A DNA stretch of 64,000 bases from Vibrio atypicus. Its GTDB lineage: Bacteria > Pseudomonadota > Gammaproteobacteria > Enterobacterales > Vibrionaceae. Under the pieces are notes generated by a model. It saw only the letters and a program-made list of their open reading frames with translations, had not been told where the DNA came from and ran no database searches. Shown in pieces: positions 29,201 to 39,102 of the stretch. The stretch spans positions 930,001 through 994,000 of the forward strand of contig NZ_BLID01000001.1 of assembly GCF_009811315.1 (NCBI RefSeq). Direction: 5' to 3'. Position numbers and translations under genes: made by a program. Positions within the stretch are counted from its first letter, which is position 1, and the number at the start of each line of letters is the position of its first letter.

Positions 29201-30637
29201 TTATTTTACTGGGTAGGTTTTGTAGCGAACGCCCATCATCTGTTCCATACAGTGAACTACTTGGCAGCTGTAGCCAAACTCGTTGTCGTACCAGATGTAA
29301 AGAACACAGCGACTGTCTTGAGCAATCGTAGCTGCGCCATCTACAACACCTGCGAAGCGAGAGCCAACGAGGTCAGTCGATACGATTTCTGTTGATTCGG
29401 TGTAGTCAATTTGGCCAGATAGTTCTGAGGTTAGCGCCATCTCACGTAGGTAAGCGTTAAGCTCTTCCTTGTCAGTGCCTTTCTCAAGGTTAAGGTTCGC
29501 AACCGCCATAGACACGTTTGGTGTCGGAACTCGAATAGCGTTGCCTGTTAGCTTACCAGCAAGTTCAGGTAGCGCTTTCGCAACGGCTTTCGCTGCTCCT
29601 GTTTCGGTTAGTACCATGTTTAGTGAAGCACTACGGCCACGACGTTCACCTGAGTGGAAGTTATCAATCAAGTTTTGGTCGTTAGTGAAAGAGTGAACAG
29701 TCTCGATATGACCAGAGGTGATACCGTACTTATCGTTCATTGCTTTCAGTACTGGCGTAATCGCATTGGTTGTACAGCTTGCCGCAGAAACGATCTGATC
29801 TTCAGGTAAAATAACGTTGTCGTTAACCCCGAACACCACATTTTTGATGTCACCTTTGCCCGGGGCAGTAAGCAACACTTTCTCCGCACCTTTACAGTCT
29901 AGGTGTTGGCTCAGACCTTCTGCATCACGCCATACGCCAGTGTTATCAACGACCAACGCATTGTTAATTCCAAAAGAAGTGTAATCCACTTCTTCAGGCT
30001 TATTAGCGTAAATAAACTGAATGTAGTTACCGTTTGCAATGATGGCTTTACGCTCTTCATCAACGATGATACTGCCGTTGAATTGGCCATGAACTGAGTC
30101 GCGGCGAAGCAGACTCGCGCGTTTCTCTAGATCACCTTTTTTACCACCTCGGACGACAACAGCGCGTAAACGTAGTGGGTAACCTGGGCCATTTTTCTCA
30201 ATCAATAGGCGTGTAAGTAGGCGACCGATACGACCGAAGCCATACAAAACGACGTCACGAGGTTCAGTAACGCTTTTTCCATCCATCGCACCCATCAAAG
30301 AAGTGTGAAGGAAGTCTTTTACGCCGTGTGAATCATCGCGGCCTTGCCAGAATTGGTGAGCCAGTTGACCGATGTCAACGCGACATGGGGACAACTCCAT
30401 GTCTGACAAAGCTTTGATTAGAGGAAGAGTTTGTTCAGGGGTGAGAGGAGTGCCGGTATAACGGCGAGCAAGACGATGAGTCTTTATGATATCAATGGTT
30501 GCCGCGTTAACTAGAGTTTTACCAAAAAGTAGGACTTCTACGCCTTTTTCACGGTAAAGCTGACCTAGTAGAGGAGAAATTGATTCCGCAATCGTTTGGC
30601 TGATTTGCCAATCTAATAGATGTTTCTCTGGACTCAT
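29201..30637 (-). CDS. N-terminally extended glyceraldehyde-3-phosphate dehydrogenase
   Basis: 478 residues, about 145 longer than classic GapA. A helical extension of about 127 residues with no recognised domain precedes the Rossmann motif GFGRIGR (133-139). Catalytic Cys288 sits in SAASCTTNAITP and the substrate region NLIDNFHSGERRGRSASLNMV is intact, so the protein should be an active NAD(P)-dependent dehydrogenase. This long form occurs beside the normal gapA in Vibrio, Pseudomonas and others, and may serve gluconeogenesis (inference). Isolated gene with its own terminator. ATG preceded by AAAGGT. Confidence 0.9.
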   Translation of the reverse strand: MSPEKHLLDWQISQTIAESISPLLGQLYREKGVEVLLFGKTLVNAATIDIIKTHRLARRYTGTPLTPEQTLPLIKALSDMELSPCRVDIGQLAHQFWQGRDDSHGVKDFLHTSLMGAMDGKSVTEPRDVVLYGFGRIGRLLTRLLIEKNGPGYPLRLRAVVVRGGKKGDLEKRASLLRRDSVHGQFNGSIIVDEERKAIIANGNYIQFIYANKPEEVDYTSFGINNALVVDNTGVWRDAEGLSQHLDCKGAEKVLLTAPGKGDIKNVVFGVNDNVILPEDQIVSAASCTTNAITPVLKAMNDKYGITSGHIETVHSFTNDQNLIDNFHSGERRGRSASLNMVLTETGAAKAVAKALPELAGKLTGNAIRVPTPNVSMAVANLNLEKGTDKEELNAYLREMALTSELSGQIDYTESTEIVSTDLVGSRFAGVVDGAATIAQDSRCVLYIWYDNEFGYSCQVVHCMEQMMGVRYKTYPVK

Positions 30638-30973
30638 GTTTCGTTTGGACCTTTCACGTTTTGGGGACTGACTCTACTTTGCTTGTAGGGGGAGCAGGTA
30701 GAGAGAAATTAGCAATGTATTATTTTTGTAATTTTTATGCGGCAGGATTGTAATGCCTAACATCTTATTCTGCTAGTAAAAATAATTGCAGCAATAATGG
30801 CTGGGAATGGGTGCTTTTATAGGGCGAGTTGTTGATTTAAGTCGTCGGTAATGTCTATTGACAAAAAATAAAAAGCTCAGTTAATTCGCGAGTAAAAATA
30901 CTCGTGCTACATAATTTATGTAAGTGATGATCACCTAAACGTATTAGAATGTGATTTACATATGTAATTCAAC
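30638..30973. other. Intergenic region with stacked palindromes upstream of GAPDH
   Basis: 336 bp, no gene. Four dyads cluster in about 80 bases next to the stop of the outer-membrane gene: hairpin CGCGAGTA-AAAA-TACTCGTG (30887-30906), TACATAATTTATGTA (30908-30922), GTGATGATCAC (30924-30934) and TTACATATGTAA (30956-30967). A plus-strand promoter-like pair TTGACA (30858) and TTAATT (30881) precedes them. The hairpin may end the minus-strand outer-membrane transcript; the rest are candidate operators. Confidence 0.5.
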
Positions 30974-32053
30974 TTAAAACGTATACGACAAACCAACAGA
31001 GATCAGGTCGACTTTAGAACTAAAGCCGTTAAGTGGATTTTGCAGCTCTGTGAACTGACCACTTATTATTTTTTTATCACCAGTGAAGCGTTGCCACTCC
31101 AGCGATACATTGACTTGGCGGGTTAGATCACATCTAACTCCAACTAGATAACTTTGACTATCTTTCGTTTTGCGCGCTTGGCCGTATTGAATATAAGGGG
31201 TGAATTGACCAATCTGATAATCTAGACCTGCGTACCAATTCGCGTAGATACTTTTCTCCAACAAAGCCTCCGCTTGAACGCGTAGACTTTGCCAGAGGTA
31301 GTAGCTCATGCCCGCGGAGAACAAATTCAAATCGTAAGTAATGTTTCCCATAGGGAGCCCCTTTTGCACAGTTTTTACTTTAGAGTAAGCAAAGTGCAAC
31401 AAGTTATCGTCGAAATAGAGCTCACTGGATATACCAAAAGCGTAGTCAGTGTCTAAGCTGAATTCGGCGCCATACAGTTCGAATTCTTCTTCTTCGGGAA
31501 TAGTAATATATGGTGAAACCGTCAACTGAACACTGTCATTGATTAACACATCCCAATCTACAGTGACTCCATCGTAATGGGTAATACCTAAGTTGTTACT
31601 GTAAATCTCTGGAGGCAAGCGCAGCCAAGGGTAAGCGCTGGATACATAGTAATACTCAGACATGATATAAAGCGGCACCCTTAGGCGTCCCGCTTTTAAA
31701 CGTAGATTCTCATAGGAATACTCTAAATATGCGCGCTCCACTTCTGGGCTAGAAAACGTATCTTGTGGACGTTTGAGAACTTGAACGGCCCCCCTAAAGT
31801 TGGTACTCATTTGCCAGTCGAGCTGAACGCCGAGCGTCGTATCACAATCAAAGCACCATTCATCGTCGATTTCTCGGTTAAATAGAATGGGTGTTGAGTT
31901 ATCACTCTTCGTAGCACTAAACGTCCCAAAACCACTTAGCCGTAAGTCGTCAGTTAGCTGGATTTGTGCGGCACTCATCTGAGGTACTGAAACAAAAAAC
32001 AGTACGAGAATGAGACTATATAGCTGACTATTCTTGAATATGATAGATGACAT
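30974..32053 (-). CDS. Outer-membrane beta-barrel (porin-like) protein
   Basis: 359 residues from the ATG at 32053 (MSSIIFKNSQLYSLILVLFF), which has Shine-Dalgarno AGAGGA; the reading frame continues upstream only as overlap with the preceding gene. Signal peptide ends SAAQ. The mature chain alternates polar and aromatic residues in beta-strand style (LRLSGFGTFSATKS, LRLKAGRLRVPLYIMSEYYY) and ends in ISVGLSYTF, the C-terminal aromatic signature for BAM insertion. A Cys pair in WCFDCDT may form a disulfide. Overlaps the PstS-like gene by 26 bases. Confidence 0.85.
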   Translation of the reverse strand: MSSIIFKNSQLYSLILVLFFVSVPQMSAAQIQLTDDLRLSGFGTFSATKSDNSTPILFNREIDDEWCFDCDTTLGVQLDWQMSTNFRGAVQVLKRPQDTFSSPEVERAYLEYSYENLRLKAGRLRVPLYIMSEYYYVSSAYPWLRLPPEIYSNNLGITHYDGVTVDWDVLINDSVQLTVSPYITIPEEEEFELYGAEFSLDTDYAFGISSELYFDDNLLHFAYSKVKTVQKGLPMGNITYDLNLFSAGMSYYLWQSLRVQAEALLEKSIYANWYAGLDYQIGQFTPYIQYGQARKTKDSQSYLVGVRCDLTRQVNVSLEWQRFTGDKKIISGQFTELQNPLNGFSSKVDLISVGLSYTF

Positions 32054-32495
32054 AAGCATCCTCTGGAACGAGATGGCTTGGCACATAGGCCACACCATTC
32101 TTATTGTGTTTAAGCCAATGGATGATCGCTTTCTCGCTCTCGTTTTCAATTTCAAATGGAGCAAGTGCTTTACCAGAAAAAGACTGTTTGGCCCATATAG
32201 CACTCATTTGGCTTGGGCTCTTATTCAGTAAAGTTCTGTAAAAATCATCTCTGTAATGTGAGGTTTTTGGTAAGTCCATAAGACGGGTTGGAGTCCCATT
32301 AATGTGAGATAACCTGCCTCTATAGAGCATTTTCACTTGGTGGGTACGTAATGTTTCAAGCTGATTATTGAACGTAATCACCATGAACTCATCCGCATAG
32401 CTTCTATTTGCGTAGCAAAGCAACACAATTGTGATTGAAACCAGTAGTGCTTTCGTGCAGATAAAATCCCGCAACGAGATGTGGCTATTTCTCAT
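32028..32495 (-). CDS. Short PstS-like periplasmic protein
   Basis: 155 residues with a signal peptide ending in SYA before DEFMVITFNNQ. It looks like about half of a PstS/type 2 periplasmic binding fold (MLYRGRLSHINGTPTRLMDL resembles the IYKGKITNWKQLGG loop; then SFSGKALAP, NGVAYVPSHL), the short form often annotated as phosphate ABC transporter substrate-binding protein in Vibrio. It heads a two-gene unit with an outer-membrane barrel, divergent from a hybrid histidine kinase, a recurring sensory arrangement. Ligand unknown. Confidence 0.8.
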   Translation of the reverse strand: MRNSHISLRDFICTKALLVSITIVLLCYANRSYADEFMVITFNNQLETLRTHQVKMLYRGRLSHINGTPTRLMDLPKTSHYRDDFYRTLLNKSPSQMSAIWAKQSFSGKALAPFEIENESEKAIIHWLKHNKNGVAYVPSHLVPEDAYVIYHIQE

Positions 32496-32690
32496 TACTG
32501 TAATTCTTATTGATGTAATGAGTGACTGGATTTACATTTTTTTGTTTACCTTGCAAACTCACTAGAAGCCATTTCCTTATAGTTCTAACTTGAGACGTTG
32601 ATATTTCGATTTGTTATTTATGGTCTGTTTTTAATAATCATCTACACTTAATCTTTTAGAACTAAAATTTGATTCAAGGATTGAGATCAA

Positions 32691-35327
32691 ATGCTTTTGA
32701 CAAGAATGTCGATAAAAAGTCGCCTATTGATACTGTGTTTAATACCAACCTTAGTCATCATTTTATTAAGTGCCAACTTAGTAAGCCAGATTCAGGGCAG
32801 ACTTCACAGCTACGTACTTATTGGTGAAAAAAACAAATTCATTAATTTAATGACTGAGTTTTCTCAACATAGTTACCAGGCGCTAAGCAAGCAACTGAAT
32901 GGTCAAGACAGCAAAACCTCTGCTGCGCTATCTCGAAGCATACTTAGTGCAATGCACAGTAATCAGGCTCAAGAGCAGAAACAAGCACCTCACCGACTAC
33001 CAGACTCAACCGCCAGTTATTTGGAGGAATTGGCTCAGCTTCTTCCTGAATTGAAACCATCGAGCCCTCAAGAGACCATTGAGCTCGGGCGACTTTTTTA
33101 TACCGTTCTTTACGATTTATATGCTGATGTCATTTCTCTTGAATCCCAAGCCACAAGTGATGATGTGCATAGGCTGGACTTAATCATTAGTGATTTAAGT
33201 TGGCTTCATTTCTGGATGGAGCGAGAAGCTTGGTTAGTGCAGGAGATTCAAGTTGAGGGGTGGCCGTATAAAGAATATGCGGCCGAGTACTTTCGGGTTA
33301 GCGAAAGGCAGCAGTACTATTTAGACAAGTTCATCAGCTTAGGCGCAGATACTACGCAAGTTGAAAAGTTGTTGGCGATTTTTACGAGTCGCAATTTTCA
33401 AAAAGGTTCGTACGTCAAAGAGCAGATCTTATACAACCGTTTTACTCCAGAAGAGCTAAAACAGTCTGTTAGTGTCGTTGAACTTAGAAACCAATTAGTC
33501 GAGAAGCAGTTACTCACTTTCTCTCAGCAGCTTCAACTAGAGCTGGCAGAAGAAATGGAAGCAGACCAACGTTCTATTTGGTTAATCGGTGCAACTGGTG
33601 TGACTGTTCTCATTGTTATGTTTGCTTGGGGAGCGAGCACGCTATTTCGAATTAACACCAAATTATCGCGGATTCTTAATGTGATGTCGAATATGCGCGA
33701 TACCCATCAAGTAGAGCAAATCCCTATTGACGGGCGTGATGAATTTGCGGCATTTGCGCATGAATTGAATTTTACGATTAAAAAGCAAAAGGCGTATGAA
33801 CAAAAGCTCGTTGAAGCGAAAGATAACGCGGAAGCCGCTAACCAAGCGAAGAGTATATTTTTGGCCAATATGTCACATGAAATTCGTACGCCACTTAATG
33901 GCATTATAGGGATGACTGAGATATTGTCGGATAGCCATCTGAGCTCAAGTCAAAAAGAGATTCTGAATGATGTCGATGCTTCTTCTCATGCATTGTTGGT
34001 CTTAATTAACGATATTCTTGATCTATCGAAGATTGAGTCAGGCAACTTGGCATTGTCAAAACACACAACCAATTTGCGGGAAGTGATATTCGATACCATG
34101 AATATGGTGAATGCACAGGCATTAAAACAAGAAGTAACCCTTCAGATTGAGTTTTCTGACGTGGTCCCTGTTTTCATTGAAGCTGACGAATTTCGTTTAA
34201 AGCAGGTCTTAATGAATTTATTGAGTAATGCTATCAAATTCAGTCAGCAGGGTGTTGTTACGCTTCGAGTGCTTATACTCTCTGAAGGCTCTATCTGCTT
34301 TGAGGTAAGAGACACAGGCGTTGGGATTGCACAAGATAAGTTAGTGGATATTTTCAAACCTTTTACTCAAGAAGATGGCACCATCACGAGGCGTTTTGGT
34401 GGCACAGGCTTAGGGTTAACAATTTGTAGCCAGCTAGTTGACTTGATGAATGGCAGAATCGATGTGGATTCGAGAGTTGGACAAGGTAGTGTATTCACGG
34501 TCGTGATTCCCTTAGAAACCCCAAGTGACCAACCCGTTGTTAAACAATTTACACTTAAGACGCTGTTCATTTCTAATCGCGCTGTGCATGCCACTCTCGC
34601 ACAAAATGAATGTGAGCGTCTCGGCTTGAATGTGACGTGTCGAGATAATTGCGCTCAAGCCGCAGATTTAAATGATGAGTACGAACTGATTATCTATTGC
34701 TTGGAGCGAGACGCGAGTTCTAGGCAGGATCTATCTCAAATCAGAGCGAAATTCCCGTCTGCTGACATTATTGGTATGCAACACCATTTGTATATCGTTT
34801 CAGAATTAGATGCTCTGCTGACATCTCAAGTGACTTTGCCGATATTAGGAAAGCGCTTTGAAAGTGTACTTAGTCAGTGCCAGCAAGGTTCACGATTTAA
34901 GATAGCGCACCGTGAGAATAGTGAACCTAAAGTAGACGTTGGGTCTGTGAACCGTGTTCTTATCGTCGAAGATAACTTGATGAACCAAAAAATAGCGAGT
35001 TTTTTTCTTAGCAAAGTCGGTATAGATTTTACGATTGCTAGTAATGGACTGGAGGCCGTGAATTTAATTGAAAGTGGAGAGGTGTATAGCGCAATATTGA
35101 TGGATTGTATGATGCCAATTATGGACGGTTTGACGGCAACAAAACGGATACGTGAATGGGAAGAGAAAAACGGAAATACACCAATGCCGATTATTGCGTT
35201 AACGGCAAGTGTGTTACCCGAAGAGATTCAAAGCTGCTTCGATGTAGGTATGGACGCGTATCTCCCAAAACCATATAAGTCAAAGCAGCTATTTGATATT
35301 TTTGAACGTTTACACGTCGCTTTTTAG
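32691..35327 (+). CDS. Hybrid sensor histidine kinase/response regulator
   Basis: 878 residues. Membrane helix at about 11-32, an all-helical periplasmic sensor (about 33-293), second helix at about 296-318, HAMP-like linker and coiled coil, HisKA with H396 ([15 protein letters not shown]), ATPase domain with [10 protein letters not shown] and [10 protein letters not shown], a degenerate receiver-like region (about 620-720), and an intact C-terminal receiver ([12 protein letters not shown]; phospho-acceptor D805 in [11 protein letters not shown]). No histidine phosphotransfer domain, so phosphate must pass to an external HPt protein. Divergent from the PstS-like/barrel pair, its probable input partners (inference). 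Its 3' end overlaps the dCMP deaminase gene by 18 bases. Confidence 0.93.
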   Translation: MLLTRMSIKSRLLILCLIPTLVIILLSANLVSQIQGRLHSYVLIGEKNKFINLMTEFSQHSYQALSKQLNGQDSKTSAALSRSILSAMHSNQAQEQKQAPHRLPDSTASYLEELAQLLPELKPSSPQETIELGRLFYTVLYDLYADVISLESQATSDDVHRLDLIISDLSWLHFWMEREAWLVQEIQVEGWPYKEYAAEYFRVSERQQYYLDKFISLGADTTQVEKLLAIFTSRNFQKGSYVKEQILYNRFTPEELKQSVSVVELRNQLVEKQLLTFSQQLQLELAEEMEADQRSIWLIGATGVTVLIVMFAWGASTLFRINTKLSRILNVMSNMRDTHQVEQIPIDGRDEFAAFAHELNFTIKKQKAYEQKLVEAKDNAEAANQAKSIFLANMSHEIRTPLNGIIGMTEILSDSHLSSSQKEILNDVDASSHALLVLINDILDLSKIESGNLALSKHTTNLREVIFDTMNMVNAQALKQEVTLQIEFSDVVPVFIEADEFRLKQVLMNLLSNAIKFSQQGVVTLRVLILSEGSICFEVRDTGVGIAQDKLVDIFKPFTQEDGTITRRFGGTGLGLTICSQLVDLMNGRIDVDSRVGQGSVFTVVIPLETPSDQPVVKQFTLKTLFISNRAVHATLAQNECERLGLNVTCRDNCAQAADLNDEYELIIYCLERDASSRQDLSQIRAKFPSADIIGMQHHLYIVSELDALLTSQVTLPILGKRFESVLSQCQQGSRFKIAHRENSEPKVDVGSVNRVLIVEDNLMNQKIASFFLSKVGIDFTIASNGLEAVNLIESGEVYSAILMDCMMPIMDGLTATKRIREWEEKNGNTPMPIIALTASVLPEEIQSCFDVGMDAYLPKPYKSKQLFDIFERLHVAF

Positions 35328-35762
35328 GTCTTCTAGTGGTAGCCAGTTTACTTTGACTCCAGCTTGAAGAAACATGTCTTGGCTTACTTTTATTTTATCG
35401 CCCCAGCGAGAGAGAAAATCTTCGGTTTGCTCAGGACAGTGAACCGCAGAAATCCCTGTTTGAATAATCTTTGCTGCACAGTTTGGGCAAGGAAAATGCG
35501 TTACCCATATTTCACACGAGTCGAGATCTCGTTTTGCAAATAGAATGGCATTTTCTTCAGCGTGTAGGGTTTTTAGGTACTTCATCTCTCTATCATCGGT
35601 CATCGCACTGTCGGATATACCGTGTGGATAGCCGTTAAATCCTACAGAAACAATTCTGTTTTGTTTGGTGATGACGGCACCAACTTGTGTGGAAGGATCT
35701 TTACTCCAAGAGCCAACAAGTTCAGCCATTTGGTAAAAGCGTTGCGCCCATTTAGATATCAT
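35310..35762 (-). CDS. dCMP deaminase
   Basis: Deaminates dCMP to dUMP to feed dTMP synthesis. 150 residues, zinc cytidine-deaminase fold: H67-A-E69 (HAEENA) and PCPNC (C92, C95) form the catalytic zinc site, and [10 protein letters not shown] is the substrate loop typical of dCMP deaminases rather than riboflavin or tRNA deaminases. Most enteric bacteria use dCTP deaminase instead, so presence of this enzyme is a Vibrio-type trait. Convergent overlap of 18 bases with the kinase gene. Confidence 0.9.
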   Translation of the reverse strand: MISKWAQRFYQMAELVGSWSKDPSTQVGAVITKQNRIVSVGFNGYPHGISDSAMTDDREMKYLKTLHAEENAILFAKRDLDSCEIWVTHFPCPNCAAKIIQTGISAVHCPEQTEDFLSRWGDKIKVSQDMFLQAGVKVNWLPLEDLKSDV

Positions 35763-35913
35763 CGATTGTTTCCTCTGAGAGCCAAAAACCGCCTCTAGGC
35801 AGTTAGCAAGTTAAATGTGATAGAGATCTACTCATAATATCCTAATTTAAGTGCTGTTAGTCCAGTAAAAACCGCTGTTCCGACGAGTATTTACTTGAGG
35901 AGTCACTATTTTA

Positions 35914-35929
35914 AGTGATCTAGATCACC
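35914..35929. promoter_or_regulatory. CRP-like palindrome upstream of csrB
   Basis: GTGATCTAGATCAC at 35915-35928 is a perfect 14-bp palindrome with the CRP core GTGA-N6-TCAC. About 225 bases upstream of the csrB start. It could also act on the divergent dCMP deaminase gene. Confidence 0.4.
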
Positions 35930-35975
35930 TTGATTTTCCCACCTCATTATTGGCAAAGGGAACAAATGCTACTGA

Positions 35976-35999
35976 CCTTGTGCGAGATCTCTCACAAGG
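35976..35999. promoter_or_regulatory. VarA/GacA (UvrY) binding site of csrB
   Basis: 24-bp palindrome with a single mismatched pair: left arm CCTTGTGCGAGA, right arm TCTCTCACAAGG. This fits the GacA/UvrY/VarA upstream activating sequence (TGTAAG-type arms) known before csrB-family RNA genes, at about 165 bases before the predicted start, the usual distance. A plausible IHF-like A/T-rich stretch (36040-36066) lies between. Confidence 0.75.
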
Positions 36000-36118
36000 G
36001 CGTGAGCTTACAGAGGGAAATAGGCTAAGAAATTTGTCTTTCCTTATCTTATCTTGTTGATTATTAAGTGCTTGAGTGATTTTTGTTCGTTTTGTTTTTG
36101 CGAAAATAACTTAAAATA

Positions 36119-36147
36119 GCGTTGTGGAAAATCACCAATCGCATAAT
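36119..36147 (+). promoter_or_regulatory. csrB promoter
   Basis: -10 CATAAT at 36142-36147, 17-base spacer, weak -35 GCGTTG at 36119-36124; a poor -35 suits a promoter that depends on an activator. Start predicted near 36153. Confidence 0.5.
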
Positions 36148-36152
36148 CTTAA

Positions 36153-36502
36153 GTTGTCAGCAGGAAGCAGACACGGAACAGGAAAGACCCAAGGATAGGT
36201 CATCTTCAGGATGAAGATTCGATTATTCAGGATGAATAATTGGCAAGGAAAGCGAAGGACATTGGCTGGACGCTAGTAACTAGGATGGTTACACAAGGAA
36301 AGACAATGGACGCTTAATGGATTAAGGCAATTGCTATCAGGATGATAGAGTCAAGGACACCGCTAGGATGGCGATGATACGGAAAGTGCTGAAGGATTCA
36401 GCGTACTATCAAGGAATAGATGCAGGGAGCACCTATTAGTAGCCGGATTGCTGCGAGTAAGACTATACCCCACTAGGCGAAAGCTTAGTGGGGTTTTCTT
36501 TT
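36153..36502 (+). ncRNA. csrB: CsrB-family regulatory RNA (CsrA-sequestering sRNA)
   Basis: About 350 nt of non-coding sequence carrying 14 AGGA and about 7 further GGA motifs, many in hairpin loops: TCTTC-AGGAT-GAAGA (about 36203), ATTATTC-AGGAT-GAATAAT (36222), GTAAC-TAGGATG-GTTAC (36276), CTATC-AGGAT-GATAG (36334), GCTGA-AGGAT-TCAGC (36388). This is the diagnostic design of CsrB/CsrC RNAs, which bind many CsrA dimers and relieve CsrA control. The 3' part AGTAGCCGGATTGCTGCGA is close to the corresponding segment of E. coli CsrB, and the RNA ends in a strong terminator. Vibrio carry several copies (CsrB, C, D); which one this is cannot be told. Confidence 0.93.
36468..36502 (+). terminator. 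csrB terminator
   Basis: Eleven-bp stem closed by a GAAA tetraloop (CCCCACTAGGC, GAAA, GCTTAGTGGGG) followed by TTTTCTTTT. Confidence 0.95.
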
Positions 36503-36524
36503 GCCTAAAGAAAATATTACGAAA

Positions 36525-36554
36525 ATAAAAAAAGGGAAGCTGATGCTTCCCTTT
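36525..36554 (-). terminator. codBA terminator
   Basis: Stem GGGAAGC (36534-36540) and GCTTCCC (36545-36551), loop TGAT, with a U-run on the minus strand from the A-run 36527-36533. Confidence 0.9.
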
Positions 36555-36576
36555 GAGTTTGTTTACGACGCGTCGA

Positions 36577-37854
36577 TTAACGCTTAAACGTTACTTCTTC
36601 TTGCTCACCTAAGTGGATCTGTGTGGTAGCCGGGTGAGTTTCTGCAATTACCTTACCGTGACGAATAGAGTAACGTACAGGTACTTGGCGACGCAGTGCA
36701 TCGAACCCATTATCTGCAGGTAAAATTAGCAAGCTGCCAGGTTTACCTTCTTCAATACCGTGCTTCTCTTGAATATTCAGTGTACGCGCTGAGTTATCAC
36801 TGATTAGGTCTAGACCGTTGTTGATCTGGTCATAACCCATCACTTGGCTTACATGTAGACCCATGTGAAGAACTTGCAACATGTTTGCCGTGCCTAGTGG
36901 GTACCAAGGGTCGAAAACGTCATCGTGACCAAAACAAACATTGATACCCGCGTTAAGCATCTCTTTAACGCGTGTCATACCACGACGTTTCGGGTAGTCG
37001 TCAAAACGGCCCTGTAGGTGGATGTTCACCAGTGGGTTTGCCACAAAGTTAATGCCGGACATTCTTAATAGACGGAATAAGCGAGATGCGTATGCTCCGT
37101 TGTAAGACCCCATTGCTGTCGTGTGGCTAGCCGTTACCTTATGGCCCATTTCGTACTTGTGCGCGAGTGCCGCCAATGTTTCAACAAAGCGAGATTGCTC
37201 ATCATCGATTTCATCACAGTGAACATCGATGAGGCGATCGTATTTACGTGCGAGTTCGAACACATAATGCAGAGATTCCACACCGTATTCACGAGTGAAT
37301 TCAAAGTGAGGGATTGCACCGATAACATCTGCGCCAAGCTTCGCTGCTTCTTCTAGCAATTCTTTACCGTTCGGGTAAGAAAGGATGCCTTCTTGAGGGA
37401 ATGCGACGATCTGGATATCGACCCACTCTTTCATCTCTTCGCGCACTTCGATCATTGCTTTAAGTGCGATCAGTGTCGGATCAGAAACATCAACGTGAGT
37501 ACGAACGTGCTGGATGCCGTTTGCGATTTGCCATTTTAGAGTTTGTTTAGCGCGAGTTTTTACATCCTCGATAGAAAGCATCTCTTTGCGCTCAGCCCAA
37601 CGCTCAATACCTTCAAATAATGTACCTGAGATGTTCCAGTTTGGTTCTCCGGCCGTTTGAGTTGTATCTAAGTGGATATGAGGCTCGCAGAAAGGCGCAA
37701 CCGCAAGGCCACCCTCTGCATCAAGAATGTTACCTTGGTAAGTAACATCCGCATCGTTGTCGAGAATTTGCTTAAATTGACCGTCTTCAATCAAGATTTG
37801 TTTTAATCCTTCTTGATTGCGAAGTGTCGCGTTTTTGATCAATAGCGTTGTCAT
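36577..37854 (-). CDS. codA: Cytosine deaminase CodA
   Basis: Converts cytosine to uracil and ammonia for pyrimidine salvage. 425 residues, amidohydrolase fold. Metal ligands are visible in EPHIHLD (near residue 58), [14 protein letters not shown] (near 215) and [14 protein letters not shown] (near 313), in the same order as E. coli CodA. Shine-Dalgarno AAGGAAG. Starts nine bases after the codB stop, so the two genes form an operon with shared control upstream of codB. Confidence 0.95.
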   Translation of the reverse strand: MTTLLIKNATLRNQEGLKQILIEDGQFKQILDNDADVTYQGNILDAEGGLAVAPFCEPHIHLDTTQTAGEPNWNISGTLFEGIERWAERKEMLSIEDVKTRAKQTLKWQIANGIQHVRTHVDVSDPTLIALKAMIEVREEMKEWVDIQIVAFPQEGILSYPNGKELLEEAAKLGADVIGAIPHFEFTREYGVESLHYVFELARKYDRLIDVHCDEIDDEQSRFVETLAALAHKYEMGHKVTASHTTAMGSYNGAYASRLFRLLRMSGINFVANPLVNIHLQGRFDDYPKRRGMTRVKEMLNAGINVCFGHDDVFDPWYPLGTANMLQVLHMGLHVSQVMGYDQINNGLDLISDNSARTLNIQEKHGIEEGKPGSLLILPADNGFDALRRQVPVRYSIRHGKVIAETHPATTQIHLGEQEEVTFKR

Positions 37855-37863
37855 GATGCTTCC

Positions 37864-39102
37864 TTACGCTGCTTGTGACTTCAGCGCTTGTTTGTTTAGT
37901 AGTGAGTTAAGTACAACATAGCTTAGTGCGCCGCCTAGTACCGCGTTTAGAGGTACAACACCTGGGATGAATTTACCAGCAGCAACACCAATGGCGACGG
38001 CAATGATACCTGCCCAATTAACCGTTTGGAATTCAGCTTTTTCAAAGCTTTGGTAGCGTTTACGATTTAGTAAAAAGTCTGCAATGATAACTCCGCCAAT
38101 GGGTGGAATCGCCGTAGAAAGGAAAGTTAGCCAGCCGACGAAGTTATTGTATAGCCATAGTGCGAAGATGGTACCGATAATACCGTTCACGATAGACATT
38201 GCGGTGCTTGAGCGACCCGTGATGTTAGAGAAGCCAAGGCCAGATGCGTAAAGCGCGTTTTCGTTGGTTGTCCAGATATTCAAGCCAAGCACGATGATAG
38301 CAGGGAGTAGAAGACCTTGTGCAATCATTACGTCAGAGATATCTGCGTGGCCCGTTGCCGCAGCGCCTGCTGCGCCAAAGATAAACATTAAAGAGTTGCC
38401 AATAAAGAACGCCACCATCGTCACCAATACGGCGCTTGCTGGTTTCTTACCAAAGCGAACAAAGTCAGCCGTGAGTGTACCGGCACTGACAAACGAACCT
38501 ACTACCATTGCGAGTGCAACTGAGAAGTCCATTGGCGTTTCTGGCTTAATGAGTTGTAGTTGCTCGAAGCCGCCAATACTGTCAACTGCCATCGATACCG
38601 AATAACTACCGAGAATGGCAATCGCGGGAACTGCAATTGCAGAAAGAATCATTAACGCTTTGATGCCGAAGTAAACCGTTGCAGTCATTAGCAGGCCAGA
38701 AACGATAATAAGTGTGTTGGTATCAATACCTGTCGCTTTCTGGACTGGGATGGCGAACATTGCGACGCCAACACCAAACCAACCTACCTGAGTTCCACCT
38801 AATAAAGCAGAGGGAAGCCAAGAGCCTTTAGTACCAAAAGAGAAACGAGCAAGAAGGTGAGTAGAGAGACCAGTAGAAGCGCCAATGTAACCGAGGAAGG
38901 AGGTGTAGATACCGAGGATGAGGTTACCAATAAGAACAGCGAAGAGGAAATCATTGAATGAGAGACCAGTACCAAGGGAGCCGCCAGTCCACATACTTGC
39001 AGAGAAGAAAGTGAGCCCTAACATAACCATCGTTAATGAAGCGACGCCTTTCCTTGCCGTTGTCGGCACGGGTCCCAGACTGTAGTTATTGTCCGCAGCC
39101 AT
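37864..39102 (-). CDS. codB: Cytosine permease CodB
   Basis: Sodium- or proton-coupled cytosine uptake (NCS1 family). 412 residues from the ATG at 39102 (MAADNNYSLGPVPTTARKGV), which has an ideal GGAGGT ribosome site and lines up with the start of E. coli CodB; the 27-base upstream extension is rejected. About twelve membrane helices; GLTFFSASMWTGGSLGTGLS is a clear NCS1 signature. First gene of codBA. Confidence 0.95.
   Translation of the reverse strand: MAADNNYSLGPVPTTARKGVASLTMVMLGLTFFSASMWTGGSLGTGLSFNDFLFAVLIGNLILGIYTSFLGYIGASTGLSTHLLARFSFGTKGSWLPSALLGGTQVGWFGVGVAMFAIPVQKATGIDTNTLIIVSGLLMTATVYFGIKALMILSAIAVPAIAILGSYSVSMAVDSIGGFEQLQLIKPETPMDFSVALAMVVGSFVSAGTLTADFVRFGKKPASAVLVTMVAFFIGNSLMFIFGAAGAAATGHADISDVMIAQGLLLPAIIVLGLNIWTTNENALYASGLGFSNITGRSSTAMSIVNGIIGTIFALWLYNNFVGWLTFLSTAIPPIGGVIIADFLLNRKRYQSFEKAEFQTVNWAGIIAVAIGVAAGKFIPGVVPLNAVLGGALSYVVLNSLLNKQALKSQAA

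Noticed and set aside
36153..36467. Repeated AGGA pattern considered as a CRISPR or tandem repeat array
   Set aside because: Units are short, unevenly spaced and sit in hairpin loops; no repeat-spacer periodicity and no cas genes. It is a CsrB RNA.
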